DNA of 64,000 nucleotides from Cunninghamella blakesleeana (GCA_017871115.1 JAFCIZ010000001.1:1593501-1657500); one strand, 5' to 3'; shown: positions 26,158 through 38,005, counted from the stretch's first letter. Translations and numbers: made by a program. The notes: generated by a model not told the origin, from the sequence alone.

Positions 26158-27186
26158 GTTGTTGTTGTTGTTGTTGTTACACCAAAGAGGTGGGGACGAT
26201 GAGAAAGAAGAAGAGGTCATAAAAGAGTTGTAACGATGTAAACCCATATCCATAATGATTCGAAATGCTTGACCAGCCCATACCCATATATTGCTAATTT
26301 CAGAAGAATCTCTTGATTGTTCAACGCACATAACCATGAGCACTAAGGCAAATATAGTACTTATACAATGGCTACTTTGGTAATCATTACGAAGTTGATT
26401 GGCATATAATAAGCATTGATGGGCTAAATATGATGGTGATGAATTGTATTTTTGAAACCGATTGGGTTCATCAGAGTAAGGTATTGATCTTGCAAAGATA
26501 GCATAAAAAAATAATTCTGATAAAAAAGTAGGTTTTCCATGATAATATTTATCCCATTCTAATAATAAATCCTGTTTATTAATAATAGGTAAAAGTGGAT
26601 GAAGGTGTTTATAATAAATATCAATTAAATAGAGTTGATCTTCTTTTGATAATATAGGTTTTTGGATTGATGATGGGGATGATGATGATAATGTTGTACC
26701 TTGTGGAGTTTTAATTCGATTTAATAAAAAAGTGTGAGAAGAAAGTGTAAAATGGTATGAAGTTTCACCCATAAACTGACCGTGTTGATTGATGGTTGGT
26801 TTTGGTTTAGTATGTTGGTATAAAAGCATTTCAAAATATTTTATATTATCTGAATTAATGGACGATGTGTTTTTTTTATTATTTTGATTTTCATTAGTTA
26901 TTTGGATATCGTTACTATTATTATTATTAATAATACTGTTGTTATTATTGTGTGATAGATAAGTTTTATTGTTTTTATTGTTATTATTAGAATCCATTAG
27001 CTGATCTTCTTGATTTGGAGTATGAAATTTAAATACAAGAGATAAGCCGGTTTTATGGTGTAGTTCAGCCTTTAGTTTATTAAGATTATCCATTATTCCT
27101 TTCGCGTAAGATGTTACAAATCTTAGGGAAGAAAAAGCTAAAGGGGGTGGAGGCACCATTTTTAGTGAATAGTTTCCATGCTGCAT
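23553..27186 (-). CDS. Fungal_trans-domain transcription regulator without visible Zn2Cys6 cluster
   Basis: Exons 27186-25925, 25752-25599 and 25445-23553 give 1102 residues. Residues about 180-420 form the fungal-specific 'middle homology' domain: LIDIYYKHLHPLLPIIN, ELFFYAIFARS, WVWAGQAFRIIMDMGLHR, and FGIRTFWAAFIMDRSLSLIYGRP. Exon 3 continues with RRYLNTIRLLQLHSLLILLHRPF, usual for the family, then a 400-residue tail of Ser, Asn and Gln runs that may be a transactivation region. Such regulators normally begin with a Zn2Cys6 DNA-binding cluster. None is found in this frame, nor in the 860 bases between this start and the next gene upstream. A 17-Asn run sits at 26128-26178. It could be a non-DNA-binding cofactor or depend on a partner. 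Confidence 0.82.
26128..26178 (-). repeat. Asn-coding trinucleotide repeat (17 codons)
   Basis: AAT and AAC repeats on the coding strand encode 17 consecutive Asn inside the regulator. Likely length-polymorphic. Confidence 0.85.
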
Positions 27187-28047
27187 AATTTATTTTAATT
27201 ATAATAAAAGTGAAATATGATATGGATAAAAAAATGAATAAAATATATAAATAATATGAAAAAGGGTATAGGAAAAAGAAATGTTTTAATAAATAAATTA
27301 AAGTAAAAGGAAGGAAAAAGAGAAAAAAGGAAGAGAAAAAAAAAGGAATTATATATATTTTTTTCACCCACTATTTTTCGTATGCGTTACCTGGTTTTAA
27401 ACACCGCTATTTTTTTTTTTTTTTTTACCAAGAACCAAACTTTTAATTTTTTTCAACTACTTCGATATTCTTTTTATTTATGTAGATATACATTTGTATG
27501 TAATATTAAAAAAAGGAATTAAAAATTAAAATTAAAATAAAGCTTACGTAGAAATAATATTGATAAAAATAATAAATAAAGAAGATTCGATCAATAGTGG
27601 CTTTGAATTTTTTAATGAAAGTTTATTTTTAAAAATCATACTATTAATTAAAAATAAGATGGGATGGTTGGATTTTCAATTAAAATATGTTTTTATATAT
27701 AAATATATTATAAATGAACATCGAATAAAAATAAATAAAAAAGAGCATGAAACTAAAATTATTTATATTTTATATCACTTTATCCATTCATTAATGCAGT
27801 CGGTGAACTTAAATTATTTAAACGTTCTCTTAAAAATAAGGTTTACATGGACAGGAAACACTTTTCTCAATCATTTATAATTCTAGTAACCTTTTATATA
27901 TAAATGTATAAGCGTGATCATTGAAAAAAATGAAATGGTTTTATTATTTTTTTTATAAAAAAAAATATTGTCAAAGCATGATTTTTTTTATTATTTTTTA
28001 TTATTTAATAACAATACCAAAGCCTAAATTAACAAAATGATAAATAT
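27187..28047. other. Intergenic spacer upstream of the fungal_trans gene
   Basis: Lies 5' of the regulator and 3' of the eS7 gene. I looked on the minus strand for a CxxCRxRKxKC zinc-cluster exon and found none. It contains CCTGGTTTTAAACACC at 27390-27405, one of the recurring C/G-TTTAA elements. An open frame at 27560-27880 (+) lacks coding character. Confidence 0.5.
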
Positions 28048-28982
28048 TTAGAATAATTCAGCATTAGCAGGGAATTCAAAGACAACGTCCTTGCCAGTTA
28101 ATTTTCTGTAAACGGCAGAGAAAGTATCAAGCTTGTATTCTAAAGAGGTAGCATCCTTAGTATCCAAGTAACATTTGATAGTCTTGGAACCATCAACCTT
28201 AACACGGGTACGCTTACCAACAATTTCGGTAGGGTAGACGAGATCTTCAAGGATAGCGTCGTGAACAGCGTTCAAGGTACGAGATCTAGGACGAGGTTGC
28301 TTGGGATTTTCATGACGGCTAGGTTTCTTGAGGATACGACGTTGAGAAACGAAGACAACATGACGATCAGAGAATTTCTTTTCTAATTCACGAGTCAAAC
28401 TATTTTTAGGTAAAAAAAAAATATTGTATGAATAAAATAGTATTACATTATTTGATTATTTTATACTTTCAAAAAACACATTATTCTTTTTTTACTCCTT
28501 CCTTTCATCCTTTATATTTTTAAGTTTAATTCTTATGAAATCATTATTTACCGTTGTTGGATCTTGTGGAAAGCCTTTTGTTGAGGAACAGGGACAAAGA
28601 TGACAATGGCCTTCTTACCAGCACCAAGTTCAACCTAGTGAATAAAAAAAAAAACCCAATACGTTAATATGTGTTGAGTATCTTTTTCCTTGTTTCTTTT
28701 TTATAACTTTGTTGATTATATTTATTTAAAATAAAGTGTTGGCTAGTTTCTCGAATAATAACAGATTGCTATTGTTTTTTTCTTCTTTTGTCTAAATAAT
28801 AATAAGTGAAATAAAAAATAAAATAAAAGACTTACTTCTTTGGCACCAGTGATGTGGAGAGGGCGTAAGTCCTTCTTCAATTCGGCAACAGAGTTTTCAA
28901 GATCAAGGATAGCTTGACCGATAGTGATTTCGAATTCATCAACGGGCTTGGCGCCAGCAATTTTAACGATCTTTGAGGACAT
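28048..28982 (-). CDS. RPS7: 40S ribosomal protein eS7
   Basis: Exons 28982-28836, 28634-28552 and 28399-28048 give 193 residues, the normal eS7 length. Recognisable pieces include [60 protein letters not shown] and [20 protein letters not shown]. It is a component of the small ribosomal subunit and takes part in 18S rRNA maturation. The coding sequence is much richer in G/C-ending codons (AAG, GTC, TTC) than neighbouring genes, as expected of a highly expressed gene. It sits next to eIF4E and eS6 genes, giving a small group of translation genes. Confidence 0.97.
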
Positions 28983-29626
28983 TATCGTTTCTATATTTCA
29001 TATTTTTTATCATAATAAAATATTGAATTGTTTGTATAAGTATATTGATTCACTTATTATCCTTATAAGTATACCCTTTTTTTTTAAAAAAAAAAAATCA
29101 TTTTCATTCATCCATCTAAACTGTTTATGATCAATCCATTTTCCATCCATCCTTTATATTAATCTACATCATCGTTATCCGTTATATTGTCTAGTATATA
29201 TATTTAAATTTATGTATCCATTTCTTCTTTTATTTCAATGATACGTACATAGACCACAGCTAAAAAAAAAAGAGAAGGATCAATTAATTTTGGCGAACAG
29301 CTCTTGAAAAAAAAATAACTCTGCCCTCCGGACTTTTAAAACTCCGTCTATTTTTTTAAAAAAAGAAGTTAATAGTTGCCTGGAAATAAAATAAGCAAAT
29401 AATAAATAAATAATGAGATCTCGTGATAGTATTTATTTTCTAATAAAAAACTAATATATATATATATATATTTATTATATTTTCATTTTTTAATATTGGA
29501 TAAATGATAGGGAAAAAGAAAAATTGCATATATATATTATTAAGAAAATAAATAGACAAAAAAAAAGAGAGCGAAATAATTATATAAAATGAAATAAACT
29601 AGGTAAAAAGAAGGAAAAAAAAAAAT
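28983..29626. other. Promoter of eS7 and 3' flank of eIF4E
   Basis: Both flanking genes are on the minus strand. A relatively GC-rich patch, TGCCCTCCGGACTTTTAAAACTCCG at about 29322-29346 (given as one short region), breaks the AT background about 345 bases upstream of the eS7 start. It may be a promoter element. No gene seen. Confidence 0.45.
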
Positions 29627-30781
29627 CTAAAGAGTGAATTTTTGTGGTCCATCTTCATTTTCAGGATCAACATTGTGGGGTAAAAAGTCTACAGTCATTT
29701 GCATTGGTAAATTCAATAATTCTCTAATATTATGACTATGATTATGATGTATAATAATAATAACGAAAAAATAAATAAGTTTAGTGTCTATATTTATTGA
29801 TTCTTCATCCATCTAAGTGTGATTTTATTTAGTCTTACCCAATGGATTCTAAAGCTTCAGTTCGTTTAGCTGATTTTGTCCATAAAGCAATACGGAAATA
29901 ATTTTTACGAATAGCAATGACAGCTCCACATACTTCATCATCTACAAACTGTTCACCAATAATGGATAATACCTAATAAAGAATAATAATAAAAATAAAA
30001 TAAAGTAAAATAAATTATTATTATTTTATTATTTTATTTTCATTATTCGCTCTCCTTCTCTTTAAAATAATAACAATAAAAAAGCAATAAACGATTCTTA
30101 CCATATTCAACCAGAATAAATGAATTGTGTTACCACTACGAGCTCTTGGGAATTGCATACTGAATTTACCACCTTTGGCGTTAGCAGGATCTTCCCATTC
30201 AGGTTTGATACCTTTCTTAAAGATATGATAGTTGGAGTTAGGTTCAAGTTGATCCACTTTTGTCAAATTATTAAAGGCACTGATAATGAAATAATGTTGA
30301 TAGTATCGTATATTCGTAAATATTTCATATATTTGTATATGTATATAAAATAGAAAAATAAAAATAAAATTAAAGGAAAGGATAAATATACGTAAAATAT
30401 GTATTTCTATTAACGTTATTAAATTCCATTATCGTTAACTTTTTTCTTTTAAAACAAATATAAGCTTATATTTAAATAAATATATTGATGTATATTTATA
30501 TATATATATCATATATTTTTCTTCTTTGTCTATTATTATTATTATTATTATTACCCCCAAAACTCTTCAACAGTGTTTACGGTAACGATTTCTTTCAAGT
30601 TTTCTGCCCAAGATTGTGAGTTGGTGTTAAGTAGAGGGTTGTCAAACCAAATTGTCCATGAGTTTTGTAAAGGGTGTTCGACAGTCAAATCCAATCCTTC
30701 AGGAATAGGAACGGTGAATTTGTTATTGTCTTGAGTGATGCGTTGCCATTCACTTTCGTTATTTCCTGGTTTTTGAGGCAT
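29627..30781 (-). CDS. Translation initiation factor eIF4E (cap-binding)
   Basis: Exons 30781-30555, 30279-30102, 29972-29839 and 29735-29627 give 215 residues, a typical eIF4E length. The family core is present: HPLQNSWTIWF, QSWAENL with W58, VEEFWG with W75, and GIKPEWED with W103/E104. W58 and W103 correspond to the two tryptophans that sandwich the mRNA 7-methylguanosine cap, and E104 to the acid that binds the base. W75 corresponds to the eIF4G-binding tryptophan. Both cap-stacking positions are Trp, which suggests a class I factor rather than a 4EHP type. The last exon join (SIG to HNIRELLNLP) was chosen because it restores the conserved C-terminal helix; the open frame also extends upstream without homology. 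Confidence 0.94.
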
Positions 30782-31481
30782 AGTAAAATATTAAAAAAAA
30801 GAAAAAAGGATAAGAAAAAGTGGGAAAAATATCTATTATTTTTTTAAAATAAAAAAAAATAAAAAGTAGAAGAGGAAGAAAAAAAAAGAGTGGAGTAAAA
30901 AATTGGTGAATTTGGGTAAGTATTTAAAGAAAGGCAGTCCCCAGTTTTATTCAGGAACCGCATATAAAAAAGTTACATCTACTTTTTACAAAATAAATAA
31001 ATAGCAGTGTGGTTCTTTTTATTTATACACAAATCTACGCAAATATTTAAATGTACATATATATATGACATATATATATATATGTATATATATATATATG
31101 TATGTATGTATTCTTTTTGCTACGATCATTATTATTATTATAATAACGATTTTAATATATAAAGAAAATGATTTAGATATTATATATGAAATATAAGTGT
31201 AAATAAACCACCCATTTTAACACTAGAAAATAAAAAATAAAAATAAACTTTTTTATCTTATTTTTTTTAACTCTTGCATAAAAGTTAAAGAAAAAATATA
31301 CATTCAGTGTATATATAATAAATATAAAGGTGGAGGTGAAGTTTAAATTATAACTCCGTATGTCCGGTTCGAATATTCATTTTTTTTTTCACAGCCACTC
31401 TGAGATATTGAACGCTGTAGGAAATTCCTAAAATGTGAGGCAGATCTGCCCATATATTTGATTCCTTCCTTTTTTCGCAAC
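30782..31481. other. Divergent promoter region, eIF4E (-) / eS6 (+)
   Basis: 700 bases shared by two translation genes. Contains GTCCCCAGTTTTAT at 30937-30950, one of the recurring elements, TA repeats around 31045-31100, and a pyrimidine-rich leader (ATTCCTTCCTTTTTTCGCAAC) immediately before the eS6 start. The word CCGGTTCGAAT near 31355 resembles a tRNA T-loop but no tRNA folds around it. Confidence 0.5.
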
Positions 31482-32777
31482 ATGAAGGTGCGTATTGATG
31501 GATGAAAGGAGAATAATAAAATATAGAGAAAATATCAATCATATACAGTAAAATATATCTTTAAAGAATGGATCAATAGAAAGAAAAAATAAAAAAGGGA
31601 TGGATGGATGAATGAGCGGAATTTTTTTTAGATTTAAAAATTTAACATATCTTATTTTTTTTTTACACCTCTTCTTCCCGTTTTTTTTAAACACATAAAA
31701 AATTGAATTTATTTACAATTAAATAATATAGTTGAACATTGCTAATCCAGCCACTGGCTGCCAAAAGTTGGTTGAAATCGATGATGAACGTCGTCTGTAA
31801 GTAATTAATATTATTATATTTATGCTCAAAATTTTAGATAATTATTAGTGTGAATGGATATTGTATATATAATATATATATAATGGATTCAACGATCAAC
31901 CTCAGCTACTATTTTTATTAAAATATAACAAATTATATGTACACCTATTTAATAATTTGTTTAATATATTCTATACAACATAAAAAAATTATTGGATATT
32001 ATAAAGAGGAATTTGGAAGGAGAAACAATATTTAAAAGTGGAGATAAGTACGTTATTGATAAATGCAAATAAACTAAGCAGCTCTCTATTATTTTATTTT
32101 ATTTTATTATTGAATAATATAGTCGTAGTTTCTATGACAAGCGCATGTCTCAAGAAGTTGCTGGTGATTGTCTTGGTGATGAATTCAAGGGTTACGTTTT
32201 CCGTATCTCAGGTGGTAATGACAAACAAGGTTTCCCTATGAAACAAGGTGTTTTATTACCTCATCGTGTCCGTTTATTATTATCCAAGGGTCACTCCTGT
32301 TATCGTCCTCGCCGTACTGGTGAACGTAAGAGAAAGTCTGTTCGTGGTTGTATCGTATCATCCGATTTATCCGTCCTTTCTCTTGTTGTTGTTAAACAAG
32401 GTGAACAAGATATTCCTGGTTTAACCGATACCGCTGTTCCTAAACGTCTTGGTCCCAAGCGTGCTTCCAAGATTCGCAAGTTCTTCAACTTGACTCATGC
32501 TGATGATGTTCGTAAGTATGTTATCCGTCGTGAAGTGCAACCCAAGAATCCTGAAAAGAAACCTTACACCAAGGCCCCCAAGATTCAACGTTTAGTCACT
32601 CCTGCTACTTTACAACGTAAACGTCACCGCAAGGCTCTTAAACGTAGACGTGGTGAAGCTTCCAAGGAAGCTGAAGCTGAATACAAGCAATTACTCGCCA
32701 AGCGTGTTAAGGAAACCAAGGAAAAGAAGGCTGAACGTCGCCGTACTTCTTCTATGCAAAAATCTTCTTCTGCTTAG
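31482..32777 (+). CDS. RPS6: 40S ribosomal protein eS6
   Basis: Exons 31482-31487 (just ATGAAG), 31732-31796 and 32123-32777 give 241 residues. The sequence follows eS6 closely: [67 protein letters not shown], and a Lys/Arg-rich C-terminus ending SSMQKSSSA. That tail resembles the serine cluster phosphorylated downstream of TOR. The six-base first exon looks extreme, but the intron after ATGAAG is a known position in yeast RPS6 genes and here gives the exact conserved N-terminus. Intron 2 is long (326 bases) for this genome. Strong codon bias indicates high expression. Confidence 0.96.
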
Positions 32778-33349
32778 GTCTTTATTCATTATTTTTAATT
32801 AATAAAAAAAAAAAAGAAAATAAAGGTTTATTACAATGTATATTTAGTTTTTATACTTTGTCTTTTTTTAAAAAAAAATTATAATAATGAATAAAATAAT
32901 AATAATGGTGATGATCCAAGTTTTTTTTAATATTATATATTTGATTTTTATTCTTCAAGTTTTTTTTAAAATAATATCAATGATTGTAATTTGTTTTAAT
33001 AATATATATTTGATCATTTATCTTATATATATGTATATATTACAGAACATTAATAAATAATAGTAAAATATTAATAGTCTTTATTTTATAATATCACTTT
33101 TCTTCGTCCCTTTTTTTTTTAAAGCCTACTGATAAAATTGGCTGGGTTTAATTTGATCCGCGGATGAAAAAAAAAAATTGCACAGACTCTTTTTATTTTG
33201 TTTTCCATTCTACTTTTTTTCTTCCTTCTATTTATTTACTTATTTATTTATTTTCATATATTTATTTATTTATTATTATATATATATATTATTATTATTA
33301 AAGCTTGTATTCACTCATTTGTATAATAATATAGTATTAAAATAATTGA
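32778..33349. other. Intergenic spacer
   Basis: 3' flank of eS6 and promoter of the INTS10-like gene. CTGGGTTTAAT at 33142-33152 is another C/G-TTTAA element, followed by CCGCGG at about 33158. A TTTATTTA-rich tract lies nearer the start. No gene seen. Confidence 0.5.
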
Positions 33350-33675
33350 ATGTCCCACAATACCAACGATGATGTTAAAGAACAGCAAAATGTATCCAAT
33401 GCAACTCTTACTACGAATTCAACTTCATATTCTATAGAAAAGAAAAAAGTTGATAAAATTTCTATCGATTTTGAAAAAGAGGTACATGACGAATAATAAT
33501 AACAACAGCAATAATAATAATAATAATAATAATAGTCCTTGAAATGCATTGATAAACTGTAAGAATGAATTAAATCTCAATGTTATAATTTGGTTTATAT
33601 ATACAGTTTTTAGAACATCGACAAGCTATAAAAGAAAATAACATGGAGAAAGCCATTCAATCGTTTATATTATTG

Positions 33676-33706
<31 letters not shown>

Positions 33707-33918
33707 ATAATTTAACTGGATAATTTTATTTTATCAATAAAAAAATTATATATAAAAGTTAAAAGGAATAATTAATAAAATCAATCACTTATTACTCAAT
33801 ATTTATAATTAAAAATAGGCAAAATAACAATAACGACAACACACTATATAATGATTATTTAATAGAAATAGTTCGCCACATTGATCCAACACAAGACTCT
33901 GGTTTAACTCGTAAATCA

Positions 33919-33949
<31 letters not shown>

Positions 33950-36256
33950 AGAAAAAAGCGATGGGTTTTTTCAGTAATATATCTTTGATCTCATCCTTTA
34001 TAACTTTTTGATTATTACTTTGAAATATTATAGGATTTTTCCAATCGCTTCCTGCTTTTATTCAATCATCGATTGTAGAAACAGCTTCAGGTAATTTATT
34101 GATAGATGCATTTTTATTAGTGTTATCATTGTTTTCTTTATATTTATTCATATGCTTACAATTATTTTTATATTTATATATAACAGCATATTTAGAAAAA
34201 TTTGATTATTTGCAAGCATACCAAGTACTGTTTGATTATATTCAAGCTTACCCAAGACATGCTTATAAATATTTGGTACAAAAAAAAAAAAAAATTAAGG
34301 AATATATATATATGGAAAAAGGGTACTTATACTTCATACTGATGTAATCAAGCTCTACGTTATTATTATTATTATTTAACTTCAGATACATACAATGAAA
34401 TTACTGATTCTAGGAGCACAAGGGGATGACAAGGATAAATGCATTCATATTTTAGGTAATAGTAATTATAATAACATCTATAACAAATATGAATACATTG
34501 AAAAAACTTTTTTTCCGAAAAAAACTAAGCATAATCTAATATTGTTACTGCTATTATTATTATCTATTTATCTATTTATCTATTTATCTATTTGTTTATT
34601 TGTTTATTTTATTTAATCTACATAATTAGTTACAAATCTTTTACCAAGACTTTGGAAACAACGGATTATTTTGACCAACAGTGGGTGTACACCAAATATC
34701 AAATCATCTGATGGAAAACATTATATTATTATTCCCTGTAATTTATTTGAAGAGTTTTTAAGACTTGGCCAACGGTATTTTATCGATCATCGAAAATGGA
34801 ATGATGTTATCAAATTTACATGTTCTATGATGGATTGTTGTGGTTATGAAGGTTTAGCCAAGTTGGATTTTTTATCTCACACAAATAGATTTCAGTACCT
34901 GAAAGAACAACGCCATTCATTAGCTGTTATACAAAAATACGATACTGTGCCACCACCATCAACTGCACCACGTGATGAAACTTATTCTGGAAATAAAAAT
35001 AATAAAATTAAAACACCACCACCACCATCATTACCATCATCAGCTTCCGTAACAACTAATGCAACCTCTATTTTAGAATGTAGCATAGATCCTAATTCAT
35101 TATCCGTTATGGTAGCTTTTATTTGTGAATATTTAGCAGCTACATCTCAATTTATACAATTTAGTTATGACTATTATCGTGCAATATGCGTCATGAATGA
35201 TGAAAATAATAATAATAATAATACAAATGAAAAATCTTGCTTAATACCCATTTGTGCGATTCAATCATCAAACGATTTACTTGGCGATTATTCTTCTCAT
35301 ACAATGACAACTTCACCAAGGTTATCCCCGCCCATTAGTAATAGCAATGATGCCAATAATGTAAATAATGATAATAGTGAAGATGCAGCCACACCCATAT
35401 CATCAGTTAACACTCTTTCAACGAGTGCTTCTACATCATCACCATCAGCAACTCAAAATACTAATAGTACTACAAAAAAGAATAACGAAGATACTAGTTG
35501 TAATAGTAATCATTCAGCTGAATATAGACATCATCATAAAAAAATAAAATTAGACAGCAACTTTAACCGAATAGTCGGTAATGATGGGCTCGATTCTAAT
35601 TGTATGGAAGGTGTCGATCATAGCTTACAGATCTTAAGTAAAGCCGGTGACTGTTTAAGACATTTAGTTAATTTATGGGATTGGGCTATTCATACGTCTC
35701 CAGGTATTGATTGGGTTCGTTTATTTGGAGATTGGGAAAAAGAATTTATAAGGATTATTGACTCTTATCAATTACCTTTTGATATTTATAATGCTGTACT
35801 TTTAGTTAGAAGTGAACTAGCTCTATCAACGGTAATCATAAAAAAAAGGCAATTTATTTTTTTTATTAAAATAAACACAAATATAATACAAAAAATAAAG
35901 TTTTAATTCTTTTTTTATTTTTTTTTAAAAAATTTCTATTTTTATTTTATCTTATTTTATTAGCCATCTTTGCCTGGGAATTTATCTAAAGCTTTAAAAC
36001 TTTCACAAACAATTTGTGATCGGATAGAATTACAGCGGCGACAAATCAATGATAAGGATCAACTTGGTGAAAATAGTATTCCATTTATGTTTGCTTTTCG
36101 AGTATTATATACCATTGGTGTTATTTATCTATTAGTTGGAAGTTTGCAGGTAAAAAATAAAAAATAATAGCAAATAGTTAGAGTTTTTGTAAAAATAAAA
36201 TAAAAAAAGAATCAAGAATCTAGAATAATGAATGGCTAATTTATTTATTTATTTTT

Positions 36257-36288
<32 letters not shown>

Positions 36289-37410
36289 TTTTATATTCTT
36301 TTATAAAAAAGCAATCTACACTTGAAATAGCTATTATTCTTTCAGTGTTCCCGATTCCTCAAGATTTGGATGACAAGGACTTTATTGCTGATGAAATTGA
36401 TTGTCACACAGCGGCAACTGTTTTTAGAGATCATGAATTTGGGTTAATGCATGTTACACAAAGAGGGATGGTGGTTCGTTGTATCAAGCATCTTATTGTA
36501 AGTCTGGATAGTAAAACAAATAAAAAGGAAGGAATGGCTTCAATAGATTCAGCAATGCGATGGGATGAAAAGGCTGGTAATATGATGGTACTGATGCAAT
36601 GTGGGTGGCCTTATTGGAATTTAAGAACAAACTTTTGGGATAAAATAATTCAACAGATGAAAGATAGAAGGACTTTCAGGAACAAAAGCGTGTTAGAATA
36701 CATTTATGGTAAATAACATATGGAACAACTATCCATTTTATTATTATTATTTTTTTTAATTTGTTCTAAAAAAAATTCTTTCTATGTATATTTTAAATAT
36801 AGTACCTGAAATCCTTGAAACATTGTTATCATTACATAATTCAAATCAAGTTATTATGGATATAATATCACCAGATTTATTGTTGCGAAGTGGAAATCGA
36901 TTGGATCATTCTACTGGAACATCACCAAACGAATCACCCCATTTGATAACAACAAAAAATAGCAATGATTCAGATCGGATCTTACCTTCGTTAAGCTCCT
37001 TACCAATATCATCATCACCATCATCGTCATCATCATCATCGTCTTTAACTTCTGTGACTGGAAAACAACAACTACCTAAAGTATATGAATCGACTCATCA
37101 TCCATCCATGTCACCTACATGGTATTCACCAATTACTCAAAATACAAACCAAGCCAATTGGATGTCACCATCATTTTATTATAGTCGACCTTCTACATCA
37201 GTTATATTGCCACCTACCAATAATAAAAGATTGTTAAATGAGATAGATGACCATTCAACAAATTATATTCCTAATAATGAAATCATAGCAAAATATTTAG
37301 GTCATAGAATTAAGAAATATTCAAATAATAAGATTACATCATTAAGGATAAAACATATTTTACAACGTTTTTTAAAGAATATGGTTATGAAAGGTAGTGA
37401 GGATGGTTAA
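33350..37410 (+). CDS. Probable Integrator complex subunit 10-like protein
   Basis: Ten exons: 33350-33481, 33607-33674, 33819-33910, 34034-34090, 34187-34275, 34386-34455, 34630-35831, 35964-36149, 36312-36708 and 36803-37410, giving 966 residues. Several spaced blocks recall animal INTS10. Near the N-terminus are FFQSLPAFIQSS and the following helices, with CIHILVTNLLPRLW and NLFEEFLRLGQRYFIDH. The C-terminal third has MVLMQCGWPYWNLRTNFWDKI followed by FRNKSVLEYIYVPEILETLL. These resemble the INTS10 'LLQQEWP...NFFNYV...MLEEFAYL' region. The helix-rich, TPR-like character also fits. Integrator cleaves and terminates nascent RNAs such as snRNAs. Long Asn/Ser/Thr inserts in exons 7 and 10 explain the extra length. 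The match is from memory of family patterns, so the name is tentative. Confidence 0.55.
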
Positions 37411-38005
37411 ATTTATTAATATTATGGTTGGTGTGATGATGATGGTTATTATTTATATTAAACTCTTTTTTTATAAAAGCTATATTTAGAAATTGTATTA
37501 CTTCCCAGCATTTTGGTTTTTTTGAAATAAAAGAGTCTAAACTTTTTTTTCTTCCTTCCTTCTAATTTTTTTTTTATTACGTACAAGCTTAAAAAATTCT
37601 TTCTCCTTTCCTTTCCTTTCCTTTTTTTTTTTTTTTTTCTCTCACTGTAAATAAAATAACCTTTTAATTCGCCACCTTTTTTTTTTTTTTTTTTTCTTTC
37701 CTTCCTCTCTCTTCTCTTTTCTCTTTTCTTCCCTTCTATCTTTTCTATTTATTATTATTATTATTTTTACTGTTTTTACCTTCTCCATTCCTTTAAATAC
37801 AAATTAGTTTATTGTTCTATTTTTTAAAACCTTCTATTTTTTTCTTCTTTTTATACATATTTTTTTTTTACTCTCTATACTCTCTAATTTATATATAAAA
37901 ATAGCAGCAACTTATTGACACTTACATAATACAGTATATATATATATATATATATATATACATTTATATACACCATAAAATAATAGATATATATATATAT
38001 ATAAA
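37411..38005. other. Intergenic spacer with long polypyrimidine tract
   Basis: 3' flank of the INTS10-like gene and promoter of the next gene. A C/T-dominated region runs from about 37546 to 37748, with several T15-20 runs. TA runs follow at 37934-37960 and 37988-38003, directly before the start codon. Confidence 0.6.

Noticed and set aside
27086..27367. Phe/Leu/Ile-rich minus-strand frame overlapping the regulator start
   Set aside because: Out of frame with the regulator. It looks like a membrane protein only because it reads AT-rich leader sequence.
27560..27880. 106-codon plus-strand open frame
   Set aside because: Lys/Ile/Asn-rich, no homology pattern, no promoter or splice features; chance frame in AT-rich DNA.
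31340..31370. tRNA-like T-loop word (CCGGTTCGAAT)
   Set aside because: No A-box, acceptor stem or anticodon stem could be drawn around it on either strand.
31797..32122. Possible intronic snoRNA in the long eS6 intron
   Set aside because: No convincing C box (RTGATGA) with D box (CTGA), nor an H/ACA hairpin pair, could be found by eye.
33337..33549. Minus-strand 70-codon frame over the INTS10-like first exon
   Set aside because: Tyr/Cys/Ser-rich mirror of ATT/AAC repeats; the plus-strand exon fits a ten-exon model in frame.
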